Numbered from the stretch's first letter, positions 8,183-18,531 are shown. The stretch: DNA of 64,000 bases from Spirochaetia bacterium (GCA_022482625.1 JAKVOU010000001.1:248001-312000); one strand, 5' to 3'. Numbers and translations: made by a program. Notes: generated from the letters alone by a model not told the origin.

Positions 8183-9457
8183 CTATGTATTGTTCTGTTC
8201 TGGAAGCAATGCCGTTGACCTCAGATCACCTTCATTCAGACGTCTGATGATATACCCGTTTTTTACAGGTTTGTCAGTCTTCAGGTACTGGACTTTGCAA
8301 TGGTCAATCTGGGAAACTTCATTGAACTGGTCATCCAACAGTGTATAGTCATCATCAATCAGATGCAGGACATCCTTTCCGATATATTCCAACCTTTGGC
8401 CTTTCTTGACTTGGAACCGGACATCAAGGCTCCATATCCCTGGTTTGACTTCATCATGAATGATACCGATAAACAAGTAATTTCTCTCATAGCCGTCGAT
8501 AGTAGGTGTGTTGATATCATCATCCAACTTGTTATTGTTGCCATAGAAGAAGCCCGTAGAGTATTCCCTATGGCTGATATTGAACAAATCCTTGCGATAT
8601 TCCTTCCAGTCATCTACATGGTCAAGAGCTTTCCTGTATGCCCTGGTAACAACTGCTACATAGTAGAGGCTTTTCATCCTGCCTTCAATCTTTAAGGAAT
8701 CGACACCAGCATCAATGAGATCCTGCAGATGGTCAATCATGCACAGATCCTTTGAACTGAGGATGGTCGTATAGCCGTTTTCCTCGCTGATAGGATAGTA
8801 TTCCCCTGGTCGTTCAAGCTCTTCAAGAGCAAGGTCAGCAGGCTTCTTTTCAGCTAGCCGATAATGCCACCGGCAGGAATGGGCACAGTCACCCTGGTTG
8901 CCGGACCTCCCTGCAAAGAAAGCAGAAAGGAGACAACGGCCTGAATAGGCCATGCACATGGCACCATGGACAAACGTTTCTATCTGGAGTTCAGGCACGG
9001 CATCCTTGATTCGCTTGATATCGTCGATCGAAGCCTCACGGCCAAGAATGACTCTTTTCGCACCAAGCCTGTAGTATGTCTTTGCAGCTCTGGCATTGAG
9101 GCAACTTGCCTGGGTGGAAATATGGATCTCCTTATCCGGACAATATTCCTTCAGTATATCCATGGCTCCTAAGTCAGACACAATGAAAGCATCGAAAGGC
9201 CAGGAAGCAAGCTCTCCTGCACTTTTTTCAAAGTGCTCAATCTGATCCTGATGAAACAGGATATTGGTTGCCAGATACAGTTTCTTACCGGTCTTAACCC
9301 TCAGTTGCTCAAGAGCTTCCTTGTCATCCAAGGCAATGTTACGGGCATTTGCCCTAAGCGAATAAGCAGGAAGCCCCATATAAGCGGCGTCGGCCCCGAA
9401 AGCCAACGCCGTCTTAAGTTTATCAAAATCTCCGGCCGGGCTGAGGAGCTCAACCAT
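8183..9457 (-). CDS. trhP: U32 family protein, TrhP-type tRNA hydroxylation factor
   Basis: A 424-residue protein. The start at 9457 is fixed by AGGAGG seven bases upstream and by the family N-terminus MVELLSPAGDFDKLKTAL. The U32 core is intact: FVHGAMCMAYSGRCLLS around residue 165, a Cys pair in GDCAHSCRW about 25 residues later, RPGEYY, and SLKIEGRMKSLYY near residue 265. TrhP proteins of E. coli and B. subtilis are needed for prephenate-dependent 5-hydroxylation of uridine 34 in tRNAs; the Cys residues probably bind an Fe-S cluster. The older label is peptidase. It overlaps the end of lon by eight bases and should be co-transcribed with it. Confidence 0.85.
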   Translation of the reverse strand: MVELLSPAGDFDKLKTALAFGADAAYMGLPAYSLRANARNIALDDKEALEQLRVKTGKKLYLATNILFHQDQIEHFEKSAGELASWPFDAFIVSDLGAMDILKEYCPDKEIHISTQASCLNARAAKTYYRLGAKRVILGREASIDDIKRIKDAVPELQIETFVHGAMCMAYSGRCLLSAFFAGRSGNQGDCAHSCRWHYRLAEKKPADLALEELERPGEYYPISEENGYTTILSSKDLCMIDHLQDLIDAGVDSLKIEGRMKSLYYVAVVTRAYRKALDHVDDWKEYRKDLFNISHREYSTGFFYGNNNKLDDDINTPTIDGYERNYLFIGIIHDEVKPGIWSLDVRFQVKKGQRLEYIGKDVLHLIDDDYTLLDDQFNEVSQIDHCKVQYLKTDKPVKNGYIIRRLNEGDLRSTALLPEQNNT

Positions 9458-11924
9458 TGAGAGCCTCCTTGACCGCGGTCGCAATGGTCGCTGCCATTGT
9501 CTTCAGCTTCTTGTCTTCCTCGACAGAAGCAGCTTCCTTTTGTGGCCGGACTGCATCCTTGTCATCAGGAAAAGCAAAATCCAAGACTTCGTTTACCTCG
9601 TGCATCAGATGGAAGCTGACACCCTTGGTTACTAGTTCATCCAGTTCATCCAAATCCTTCTTGTTGTTTGCAGGAATAAGGATATCTGTAATCCTGTTTC
9701 GCTTTGCAGCAAGGACCTTTTCCTTCAGGCCTCCGATAGGCAGTACCTTGCCCATCAGGGAAATCTCACCTGTCATGGCAAGATGCGGCCTGATGACCTG
9801 GCCTGTAGCCAAGGAGAACAAAGCTGTCGTCATCGTGACACCGGCACTTGGTCCGTCCTTCTTGATGGCGCCTTCAGGTACATGGAGATGAATGTCATGG
9901 GTGGTGAACCACTCAGGATCAATCCTCAGCTGTACTGCATGACTCTTCAGCCAGGTGAGAGCAATGTTGACACTTTCCTGCATCACATCACCCAGCTGAC
10001 CTGTCAACTGGAGTTTGCCGTTTCCCTTGAAAGCTTGGGCTTCTATTGCAAGCGTATCACCGCCCATGTTTGTCCAAGCCAATCCAATTGCCATACCCGG
10101 TTTGTCAGCGACGATGATATCATCGTCATTGAAATATGGAAGGCCAAGGAATTCCTTCAGATCCTTGTCATTGACCTTGATAGGTCGGGCAAGATCCGGA
10201 TTTTCCAATATCTTCAAGGCAATCTTACGATTGATCTTGTCCAAATTCTTCTCAAAGTTCCTTACACCGGCTTCCCTGGCATAGCGCTCTGCGATTTTTC
10301 TGAGAATTACTGAGGAAAATTTGACATCATCGCCGGTAAGCCCGCTCTTTCTTCAGGCTCTTTGGTACCAGATATTTCTTTCCGATCCTGACCTTTTCCT
10401 CACTGGTATATCCGCTGACCTCAATCAGCTCCATCCTGTCCAGCAACGGAGTAGGTATGGTAGAAATTGAGTTGGCAGTTGCAATGAAAAGTATATGGCT
10501 CAGGTCAAAGGGGAGATCCAGATAATTATCCCTGAAGTGATTGTTCTGTTCAGGATCAAGCACTTCCAGCAGGGCACTTGCCGGGTCTCCTTGGTAGGAT
10601 TCACCCATCTTGTCTATTTCATCGATGAGAAATATCGGATTGTTGGTCTTGACCGTCTGGAGTCCCTTGATGATCTTGCCAGGTATTGCCCCGATGTAGG
10701 TCCTTCTGTGGCCTTTGATCTCAGCTTCATCCCTCATGCCACCGACAGAGAAACGGAAATATTCCCTTCCCAGTGCACGGGCAATGGAAGTACCGACACT
10801 CGTCTTACCTACGCCGGGAGCTCCGACCAGACAGAGTATGGCACCCTTGTCATCTTTCTTCAGGTCCTTGACGGCAAGGAATTCCAGTATCCTGTTCTTG
10901 ACATCCTTCATGCCGTAGTGATCATGATCAAGTATCTTCCTGGCAGCCTTGATATCAAGGTTCTGCTTTTTCCCCTCTTTCCATGGCAAGGCAAAGACAA
11001 CATCAAGGTAAGTCCTCGTAAGTGAGAACTCAGGACTCATCATATCAAGTCCTGCCAGGCGTCCGACATCATCAGCGACTTTTTCCTTTGCTTCATCGTT
11101 CATGAAAGGACTGAGTTTCTTGAACTTGTCATGATATTTCTTGATCAGGTCATCCTTGGGGTCTTTCTTTATCCCCAGTTCCATCTGGATGGTGTTCATT
11201 TCCTGACGAAGGAAAAATTCCCTCTGGTTCTTTGACACCTTCTGGTTGACCTTCTCAAGGATGTTCTGCTGTATCTTGGAGATTTCCTCTTCATTCTTTA
11301 TGTGGATCAAGAGCTTCTCGATCCTTGCGCGTACGTCGAGCTCCTCAAGCAGTTCCTGCTGTTCCTTGCCATCGATCTGGATATTTGCAGCAATGAAGTC
11401 CTGCAAGTTTGCCAGGATCCTGTATGTTGATCATATTGAGCTTCATCTGCTCGGTGAACATCGGATCATGTGAACCTAAGTTCTTTATCTCTGACATACA
11501 GCTGACGTGTCCATGGGACAAGGGTATCATCTCCCGGTAAAATATCATCCAGATATTCAGCTTCAGCAATCAAGTAGGGGCCGCTTTGCAAGAAATTACG
11601 TACCTTGAATCTCTTTATTGTTGAAATGAAGACATGTACGCCTCCATCCGGTAACTTTATTTGCTTGACTACCTTTGCGACGGTGCCTACTTCATAGAGG
11701 TTTGTCCTATCATAGGATTCACCCTCTTCAGCTGAATCTTTAGTGAGGATAAGGCCGAGGTTACCACCGTGTTTGATGGCCTGATTGACCACGTCGATGT
11801 CCCTGTTGTCAGTGAACATCAGGTGCGTAAGCAAGCCAGGAAATACCGGGGTAGGGCTTACCGGTAATATGAATAGGTTGGACGGGAGCATCTGTTCGGC
11901 TCTCATCAGGTCCTTTTCACTCAT
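9450..11924 (-). CDS. lon: ATP-dependent protease Lon, broken by three +1 frameshifts
   Basis: Lon is a cytoplasmic AAA+ serine protease that degrades misfolded and regulatory proteins. The start at 11924 has GGAGG six bases upstream. Read in the gene direction: substrate-binding N-domain, then coiled coil (FFLRQEMNTIQMELGIKKD), Walker A GAPGVGKT, Walker B FLIDEIDK, and the protease domain with catalytic Ser in KDGPSAGVTM and Lys in GGLKEKVLAAKR. Frame is lost at ~11500, ~11400 and ~10346; each is repaired by removing one base, restoring e.g. GKLADFIAANI and SLKKSGLTGDDV. The three insertions add one codon, giving an intact product of ~823 residues, the normal size. Because all three domains remain conserved in their frames, sequence error is more likely than decay. 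Confidence 0.88.
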
Positions 11925-11943
11925 GTATTCCTCCGAATAGTTG

Positions 11944-11963
11944 TATCTTTCGTACAAAAGATA
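11944..11963. promoter_or_regulatory. Inverted repeat upstream of lon
   Basis: TATCTTT and AAAGATA separated by six bases form a palindrome 20 bases upstream of the lon start, just before its ribosome site. It may be an operator or leader hairpin. It is not a CIRCE element. Confidence 0.35.
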
Positions 11964-12063
11964 ACCAATAATAAGCTAACGGGATAGCCCCAATTTGCGT
12001 AAAAAACTACCAAAATACCATGGATTGGTAAAATCTGCAGCAATAGGGAAGGAACAGGACAAG

Positions 12064-12104
12064 AAAAAGCTGTACCTGATTCTGATTGCAGGTACAGCTT
12101 TTTT
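12064..12104 (-). terminator. Rho-independent terminator of arcC
   Basis: AAGCTGTACCTG and CAGGTACAGCTT pair in a 12-bp stem with a 10-base loop. A- and T-runs flank it on both sides, so it can work in either direction; the gene it serves is arcC, which ends 30 bases away. Confidence 0.85.
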
Positions 12105-12133
12105 GAAACAGCCAAGTTCTCTTATAGTACTTG

Positions 12134-13081
12134 CTACCTTACGATCTTTGTTCCTGCATTGCCGTAGAGAGCATCATATATATGAGCTGGGTCCGTGATA
12201 AGTCCTGTATTGCCTGTATGTCCGACGAAATCTACCATTGCCTGGATCTTCGGCAACATGGAGCCCGGTGCGAAATGGCCTGCTTCCATGAATTTTCCTG
12301 CTTCTTCGAGATTGATGGTATCAAGGGTCTGCTGGTTCGGCTTGCCGAAGTTCAGGCAGACTTTTTCGACAGCCGTGCTTATGACAAACAGGTCTGCATT
12401 GAGCTGTTTTGCCAGCATTGCTGCTGCCAGATCCTTGTCAATGACTGCATCCCTGCCAGAGAGCATCCCATTGCTCTCTCTTACTACAGGAATGCCACCG
12501 CCTCCGGCAGCTATCACCACTACGCCGGCTTCTGTCAGGGCCCGTATCGTTTCGATTTCAATGATATGCGTGGGCTTTGGACTTGGGACGACCCTTCGCC
12601 AGCCTCTTCCTGCATCTTCCTTGCAGACCCAGCCGTTCTTTTCCATCATTTCTTTTGCATCCTCTTCACTCATGAACGAACCGATCGGTTTTGAAGGCGC
12701 ATCGAAAGAAGGATCTTTTGCATCAACTTCTACCTGGGTTACTATTGTCGTTACCTGTGGATGAAGTCCCACTTGGATGAATTCATTGTCCAATGCCATC
12801 TGCAGTTGATAGCCGATGGCACCTTGGGTATCAGCTACGCATGAATCCAACGGGACGTCATGCAGTATCTTCCTGGAATATTCCGCCCTTAAGAGTATGT
12901 AGCCGACCTGGGGGCCGTTGCCATGGGCTATGACGACCCTGTTGCCGGCCTGTACCAAGCGAACGATGTGATGCGCCGTTTTTCTGGCTGCCTCATATTG
13001 GGCATGGACGGTAACATGCTTTGCATCTTCAATAAGCGAATTACCTCCGATGGCTATGACGATCAATTTCCCATTGGCCAT
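12134..13081 (-). CDS. arcC: Carbamate kinase
   Basis: A 315-residue cytoplasmic enzyme of the amino-acid kinase fold and normal family length. It interconverts carbamoyl phosphate plus ADP with ATP, ammonia and carbon dioxide. Visible family features are IVIAIGGNSL at the N-terminus, VIAHGNGPQVG (~residues 49-59), DTQGAIGYQLQ, VVPSPKPTHI and IAAGGGGIPV (~residues 210-220), which bind phosphate and nucleotide. GGAGG lies upstream of the ATG. No arginine deiminase or ornithine transcarbamoylase gene is nearby, so the source of carbamoyl phosphate cannot be inferred. The preceding gene on the same strand is an AEC transporter, 83 bases upstream. Confidence 0.95.
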   Translation of the reverse strand: MANGKLIVIAIGGNSLIEDAKHVTVHAQYEAARKTAHHIVRLVQAGNRVVIAHGNGPQVGYILLRAEYSRKILHDVPLDSCVADTQGAIGYQLQMALDNEFIQVGLHPQVTTIVTQVEVDAKDPSFDAPSKPIGSFMSEEDAKEMMEKNGWVCKEDAGRGWRRVVPSPKPTHIIEIETIRALTEAGVVVIAAGGGGIPVVRESNGMLSGRDAVIDKDLAAAMLAKQLNADLFVISTAVEKVCLNFGKPNQQTLDTINLEEAGKFMEAGHFAPGSMLPKIQAMVDFVGHTGNTGLITDPAHIYDALYGNAGTKIVR

Positions 13082-13164
13082 ATCTATCTACCTCCGACAA
13101 GGATACCCTATCATATCATGTTTGCAACATAATGCAACAGATTTTTTAAACAATAGATACGATG

Positions 13165-14109
13165 TCAGAAAGAAATGAGACCATTTGCGAAAAGTATTGC
13201 CGGGATAGTTCCGATACAGACCAGTGTCGACAACCCCAACAATGCAGAAGCATAGGTATTGTCGCGTCCGAAGCGCAGTGCAAACATCGGACTTGTGGAA
13301 CCTATAGGGCAGGCCGTTGAAACCAGGACCGTCAGCCAGACGATATCATTTGGCCAACCCAGTTTGGCCAGAAGCAATCTGCCGAAGATCAGGAACAGGA
13401 CGGGATAGACGATATTATGCATGATGGTAATGAAGTATCCTCTGGCAGAAAGGAACAGGTCCTTGAATGAATTCATAGCCAATGAAGCTCCGACAACCAG
13501 CATTGCAAGCGGCGTGTTCATTGCAGCTATCTGCTGCATGGGGGCAAGTATGATATCCGGTAGCGTGAAACCTGTCACATAGCAGGGAAGTCCTATGAAT
13601 ATGGCTATCATGTTAGGATTCAGCAAGATATTGAGCAGGTCCTTACCTGTTACCTTGCCTTTCAGCATGACCACGCCGTATGACCAGCAGATGATTTGGA
13701 AGACGGAGATGTAACCAGTGACAAGGAAAACTCCTTCCTTGCCGAACATTACCTGCAGCAACGGCAATCCGATGAATCCACAGTTCGTGTACATCAGGGA
13801 CATCCTGTCGACCAGATAGTCCTTGCTCTGTGCATGCTTGCTGACAGCGATGATGGAAAAGAATATGGCAACACCCATGGAGAGGAAAGACAAAGCAATG
13901 ACCTGCAGGAGCGAATGGAGCTTTGCAGGAGAGAAAGGTGTCTGGTAGCTGGTGAAGATAAGGATGGGCGAAACGATATCCAGCAATAGGTCCGTCAGCT
14001 TCTTGTTACCCTCTTGGGTAAAGATGCCTTTTTTCATCCCTATCATCCCGATTGCCAATATTACGAAGAGTTTTAGGATGGAAGAAGCCGTATTTGTCAC
14101 TATATCCAT
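13165..14109 (-). CDS. AEC (auxin efflux carrier) family transporter
   Basis: A 314-residue inner-membrane protein with about ten hydrophobic segments in two five-helix halves, typical of bacterial AEC permeases. Family features include an N-terminal KLFVILAIGMIGMKKG, the conserved helix-break motif in YTNCGFIGLPL (~residues 107-117), PLAMLVVGASLA and STACPIGSTSP. Bacterial members export or import malate, other dicarboxylates or similar anions; substrate is not determined here. It lies immediately upstream of carbamate kinase in the same orientation. The pair may form one transcript, which would fit uptake or efflux of a nitrogen-linked metabolite (inference). Confidence 0.85.
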   Translation of the reverse strand: MDIVTNTASSILKLFVILAIGMIGMKKGIFTQEGNKKLTDLLLDIVSPILIFTSYQTPFSPAKLHSLLQVIALSFLSMGVAIFFSIIAVSKHAQSKDYLVDRMSLMYTNCGFIGLPLLQVMFGKEGVFLVTGYISVFQIICWSYGVVMLKGKVTGKDLLNILLNPNMIAIFIGLPCYVTGFTLPDIILAPMQQIAAMNTPLAMLVVGASLAMNSFKDLFLSARGYFITIMHNIVYPVLFLIFGRLLLAKLGWPNDIVWLTVLVSTACPIGSTSPMFALRFGRDNTYASALLGLSTLVCIGTIPAILFANGLISF

Positions 14110-14187
14110 AAATTATCTGCAGCTACCCCTTGGCCTGACATATTTTGGTGATACTATATACCTTTGTCACTTATGTGAAAAGTAAGC

Positions 14188-15501
14188 TTAACTGACTTTG
14201 TTGCCGTCCAGACGGATTTTCAGGCGTTTCTGTGGGGCTTGCATAATATAGAAAAGAAGGATGGGGAGTACGATGTTGTAATTGTCCTGGAACAATATAG
14301 TGGAGTGAAGAATCAGTTTTACCAACAAGTAGACAGCAATGAATATTGCTTCAAGGCGACAGACCTTTGCAAAATGCAAGAGGCTCCTTGGATTCCTTTT
14401 CCGTATGATCCTGATGGCAGAAGCAAGCAAAAGACCTGCTGTCACAGGGTTGACGAAAATGAAGTTTTCGTTGAACCAGGCGGGATCGAGATCCGAAAAG
14501 AACATGAGGAAGGCAAGTACCAGTGAAAGGACAAGCAGCAATGCTGCAACGATAGTCATGAGAATTCCGTATGGCAAATGGCTTCTCAGACGCCTGGACA
14601 ACAGAAAAAGTAGATTTAGCCCCAGTACGAACAGAAGGGGGAAGCAAAGATATATGAAGAATGCATCGCTGAAGGGCGATTTTCGTATGCCGGCCGTTTC
14701 TTGGTAATATACCTTTGTATTTGCAAACATATCCGGTGTTTTGTCTTGGATGGTCTTTTCCAGCCGTTCTGGAAGAAACATGGCGTCCCAACTGCTGATC
14801 TTCTTATCACAAGGCTGTCCCATGATGAAATTGAGGAACCAGCCAATGAACATATTCTGACTCATATAAGGGAGGGAAAGTGATCGATAGGTCCCTGCAT
14901 TGTCATGGGCCGTGGCTTGTTTCAACTTGCCGTCAGAGACCTTGTCGAGTATATCCCGTATCCTGGTAGCACAGTTGTCCTTGAAAAAATGATAGAGATA
15001 GACCTTGTTCTTTTCAGTTGCATTGTAACCGAGGAAGTCAATGATTCCTGCCTTTTCCTCCGGGCTTAGGTTGAGCTTTGTCAACTTGATGCTTCTATCT
15101 TCCTCCACGGTATAACCCAATCGGCCGGCAGCATATGATAAGTCAAGCTGATAGTACATTTTTCCTTCGATGAAGTGGAAATAGAAATTCTTTTCACGGT
15201 TGTTGAAGACCCCATAGTCATAGACAACCCCTTCCTTTCCTGGCCGTTCCAGAAGCAGGGCCGTATGCCCGAACCATTCCCAGACTGGATTCCCGGAAGC
15301 AATGGAAACGAGGTAGATATCGTAGGTATCAAGGATTTTCTTCTGGTTGTCCGAAAGTGGCTCTGAAAAACTGCAGGAAGTCAATTCCTTTTCACTTGGA
15401 AAAGGATTTGACAGATGATTGCCGGCAAGACTGGCTCCGAACAACGGGACCAAAGAAAGCCACACGGCGATAAGGGTGAAGTTGAATTTCCTCAGATGCA
15501 T
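14188..15501 (-). CDS. DUF4105 domain membrane protein
   Basis: With the start at 15501 the product is 437 residues and begins with a clean signal-type segment (HLRKFNFTLIAVWLSLVPLFG). An in-frame ATG at 15543 is possible; neither has a strong ribosome site. Residues ~60-270 form a DUF4105 (Lnb N-terminal) domain: PVWEWFGHTALLLE, VVYDYGVFNN, YHFFKDNCATRIRDILD. The His, Asp and Cys-containing motifs resemble an NlpC/P60-like cysteine fold and probably sit outside the inner membrane. The C-terminal third holds four or five transmembrane segments. Function is unknown. It is divergent from recO, with which it shares the ~110-base intergenic region. Confidence 0.78.
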   Translation of the reverse strand: MHLRKFNFTLIAVWLSLVPLFGASLAGNHLSNPFPSEKELTSCSFSEPLSDNQKKILDTYDIYLVSIASGNPVWEWFGHTALLLERPGKEGVVYDYGVFNNREKNFYFHFIEGKMYYQLDLSYAAGRLGYTVEEDRSIKLTKLNLSPEEKAGIIDFLGYNATEKNKVYLYHFFKDNCATRIRDILDKVSDGKLKQATAHDNAGTYRSLSLPYMSQNMFIGWFLNFIMGQPCDKKISSWDAMFLPERLEKTIQDKTPDMFANTKVYYQETAGIRKSPFSDAFFIYLCFPLLFVLGLNLLFLLSRRLRSHLPYGILMTIVAALLLVLSLVLAFLMFFSDLDPAWFNENFIFVNPVTAGLLLASAIRIIRKRNPRSLLHFAKVCRLEAIFIAVYLLVKLILHSTILFQDNYNIVLPILLFYIMQAPQKRLKIRLDGNKVS

Positions 15502-15609
15502 GGGATTATCATAGCACAGGAGGGGTAGAGAGAAAAGCATCATTGCTTCGCTTCATGGCTTTTGTTGACTCTCATGGCCTTTTTGGACTACCTTTCGAAA
15601 CTGGGGGTA

Positions 15610-16362
15610 ATGGTGGAACGCAATGTAACGGCGCAGGCAATAGTCCTGCAGAACAGAAAATCCGGCGAAAGCAACCGAAACTTGACATTGTTGAGCAAGG
15701 AGCTTGGGATTTTTGAAGTTACGTGCTATGGGATGCGTAAGCCAAAAGCTGGCATACATGTGCGCCAGTTTATGGAAGGTGTGTTTTATTTATACTATTA
15801 TCAGACCCATAAGCGTTTTGTGTTGAAAGATTTCAATCCGCTGAAAACCAATGATGGCATTCTCTTGGATTATGCACATGTAGTCAGTGCCGATCTGCTG
15901 TGTGAGTTTGTACTGAAGACTGGCTGCGATGATATGACGTATGCATACCGGTTGCTTTCCAGAAGTTTGGAATTGCTTTGTCTTGGAAATATTCCGGAAG
16001 ATTTGATTGTCATTCAATTCCTTCTGCGTCTGATTAGGGAAAACGGTTTTTTTTCTTCATTTGAGCGTTGTCCGGTCTGTGACAGGGAAATAGATGCACA
16101 GGAAGTCATGTCCTTTACTTCTCATCTGAGTGCTCCTTGCTGTGAACAGTGCGGAGACCTGGGGGCAACCATGATACTACCTCCAGGGGCGCGGCGGTAT
16201 CTCAGCCTGACGATGGACATGGAACTGGACCAGGCACTTGAGGTCCGGCTGACCGTACAGACCGGTGCCAGGATCCGAGCTTACATGCAACGCTGGGCCA
16301 TGCATGTGATAGGCCGCCCTTTCCGTAGTTTGGATGCCCAGGTTGCTGCTGTAAAGAACTGA
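15610..16362 (+). CDS. recO: DNA repair protein RecO
   Basis: RecO loads RecA on SSB-coated single strands together with RecF/RecR. The start at ATG 15610 gives the family N-terminus MVERNVTAQAIVLQNRKSG (OB-fold strand one) and 250 residues; the frame extends upstream to TTG 15562 without family similarity. After the OB fold (residues ~1-80) comes a helical domain. A zinc-binding pair then follows, CPVC (~residue 152) and CEQC (~residue 178), as in most RecO proteins. The gene ends 18 bases before recJ, so the two repair genes are likely one operon. Confidence 0.88.
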   Translation: MVERNVTAQAIVLQNRKSGESNRNLTLLSKELGIFEVTCYGMRKPKAGIHVRQFMEGVFYLYYYQTHKRFVLKDFNPLKTNDGILLDYAHVVSADLLCEFVLKTGCDDMTYAYRLLSRSLELLCLGNIPEDLIVIQFLLRLIRENGFFSSFERCPVCDREIDAQEVMSFTSHLSAPCCEQCGDLGATMILPPGARRYLSLTMDMELDQALEVRLTVQTGARIRAYMQRWAMHVIGRPFRSLDAQVAAVKN

Positions 16363-16380
16363 AAAGAGAGATAGATTGCT

Positions 16381-18531
16381 GTGAAATGGAATAAAAAGAA
16401 GATTGATGTTACGGAACTGAAAAGATTGCATGATCTTTTTGGTGTTGATGTGATAAGTGCCTCGGTATTGGCCAGAAGAAATATTACCAGTAAGAATGAC
16501 ATAAAGTTTTTTCTTGAAAATGAACTCATTTATCTCCATAGTCCCTTTCTTTTTGAGGATATGGGAGAGGTCGTTGACAGGATCAACGAGGCCTGCGAGG
16601 AAAAAGAAAAGATCAGGATATTCGGAGACAGGGATGTGGATGGTATTACTTCCACTTCACTGCTCAAGGAAGAATTGGATGGCATGGGCCTGGATGTGAC
16701 ATGGTCGGTACCAGACGGCGATGATCCCTATGGCATGACGCTGGATAAAGTCCATAAGGCAAAGGAAGATGGCATCAGCCTCATCATTACCGTTGACTGC
16801 GGGATAAGTGAAGTTGAGGAAATTGCGCTTTCCAGACAACTTGGCATTGATACGATTGTCCTTGACCATCACCTTGCAGGGGAAACCTTGCCGCCTGCCA
16901 TAGCCATTATTGACCCGAAGATTGAAGATTGTGGGTATCCGTTCGAACATCTTGCCGGTTGTGGAGTAGTCAGCAAGGTCATATGGGCCCTGCGTTTTTC
17001 CCAGACTGACCTCTACAATGAATCTGTCATCCTGCTCCATGCCCAACCTGGGAATGAGACTGTACGGATCCAAGCCCTGAAATTCCGTAATTTCATTGAG
17101 ACCGACAGGGTAGTGGATGAAATAAGTCCCGGACTCATCAAGGCATCACAGTCCAAGATCATACCTTTCCTTGACTGTGGCCTTCCGATCCTGGTACTTG
17201 ATGCTGCTACGGAAAAAATCCAACTCACTGCTGCCTTTGGCAGCAATGTGGATATCTACCTGCAGGACCTGCGTGCAGATGTCGACAAGTCCATTCCCCA
17301 AGTGCGTGGAAAAAGTCTCTTCAATTTGTCGCTTGTATCTCATTCAGGAAGGTATAGCCTTATCGAACATGATGAGCTGGATGTCTTGCTTGGCCTGTTC
17401 CAATCCCTCTGTCTTAGACGTTATCCACGTATCGGAAAAGAATTTGACAGTGTATTGGATCTGGTTGCCATAGGGACGATTGCCGACATGATGCCGATGG
17501 TCGATGAGAACCGCATACTGGTCAGACGCGGCCTGCAGGTCCTTTCGACGGTGCCTCGCATGTCATTGGTACCGCTATTGACAGCAAAGGGATTGCTGGG
17601 AAAGAAGATCGGGACTACGGAAATCGGTTGGAATATTTCTCCGCTTATCAATGCTGCCGGTCGTATGGGCAAGCCTGACGTTGCCGTAAAGATGCTTCTT
17701 GCGGACAAACAGGAGGAAATTGAGGAACTGAGCCGTCAGCTCATTGCCTTGAACAAGCAGCGGCAGAAGCTCGGTGATACGGCGTGGACCGAGATGCAGA
17801 AGGAAGCAAAACGTAGTTACGAATATTTCGGAACCAAGATGGTGCTGGTGGAACATACAAGCGTCAACCGCGGGATTACCGGGTTGATGGCTTCAAGGTT
17901 GCTTACCCTTTTCGGTGCGCCGGCCATGGTCATTGCAAGGACAGGTGAGGGAAGTATCACCGGCAGCATGCGTAGTCCCGAAGGATTCAACATACGGGAT
18001 TTCCTTGCTAATTTTGATTCCTTGCTTGATGATTATGGCGGACATGCCTGTGCAGGTGGCTTTTCCCTTTCAGAAGCCAATCTTCCTACGTTCAAGAAGC
18101 AGGTGGAAGATGTATTGGATACCATGGATTGTCTCGAGGAACAGGAAGATGTCATTGATATCGACTGTACGGTGCCTCCCCAGTATATGACTCCCAAGCT
18201 CCTGAAGGTTTCGGAAACTTTTGAACCCTATGGTGAACAGAACCCTGCAGTGGTCTATCAGATCAGCGGAGCCAGGGTCCTTGATGCCGTATTCATCGGA
18301 AATGCGGGATCTGGAGTCCGCCATCTCAGGCTTACCCTTTCCTATGGTGCGTACAAATGGCCGGGCGTCTATTGGCGAGCAAGTCAGAAACTTGATAAGG
18401 ATTTTGCTGTGGGGGACAGTGTCGACTGCGTATTCAGGTTGGGACGAAACAATTTCAGGGGACAGGAGACGCTTCAGCTTACCATCATGGACATGCATAG
18501 GATAATGAAAAAAGAGGATCAAACGGTGTAG
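16381..18531 (+). CDS. recJ: Single-strand-specific 5'-3' exonuclease RecJ
   Basis: A 716-residue DHH-family nuclease that resects single-stranded DNA in recombination and mismatch repair. It starts with GTG. Motif I reads GDRDVDGITSTSLL (~residues 81-94), with Arg where most RecJ have Tyr or Phe. Motif II is ITVDCGIS, motif III VLDHH (~residues 159-163). The DHHA1 domain has INAAGRMGKPDVAV and DYGGHACAGGFSL, and a C-terminal OB domain follows (FEPYGEQNP). Between motif III and the next conserved block (DLVAIGTIADMMP) there is an insertion of roughly 130 residues, making the protein longer than the usual ~570. All metal-binding Asp and His residues appear present. Confidence 0.92.
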   Translation: MKWNKKKIDVTELKRLHDLFGVDVISASVLARRNITSKNDIKFFLENELIYLHSPFLFEDMGEVVDRINEACEEKEKIRIFGDRDVDGITSTSLLKEELDGMGLDVTWSVPDGDDPYGMTLDKVHKAKEDGISLIITVDCGISEVEEIALSRQLGIDTIVLDHHLAGETLPPAIAIIDPKIEDCGYPFEHLAGCGVVSKVIWALRFSQTDLYNESVILLHAQPGNETVRIQALKFRNFIETDRVVDEISPGLIKASQSKIIPFLDCGLPILVLDAATEKIQLTAAFGSNVDIYLQDLRADVDKSIPQVRGKSLFNLSLVSHSGRYSLIEHDELDVLLGLFQSLCLRRYPRIGKEFDSVLDLVAIGTIADMMPMVDENRILVRRGLQVLSTVPRMSLVPLLTAKGLLGKKIGTTEIGWNISPLINAAGRMGKPDVAVKMLLADKQEEIEELSRQLIALNKQRQKLGDTAWTEMQKEAKRSYEYFGTKMVLVEHTSVNRGITGLMASRLLTLFGAPAMVIARTGEGSITGSMRSPEGFNIRDFLANFDSLLDDYGGHACAGGFSLSEANLPTFKKQVEDVLDTMDCLEEQEDVIDIDCTVPPQYMTPKLLKVSETFEPYGEQNPAVVYQISGARVLDAVFIGNAGSGVRHLRLTLSYGAYKWPGVYWRASQKLDKDFAVGDSVDCVFRLGRNNFRGQETLQLTIMDMHRIMKKEDQTV

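Noticed and set aside
9450-11924. Programmed frameshifting in lon
   Set aside because: Three separate +1 sites without a shared slippery motif or downstream structure; sequence error or mutation is simpler.
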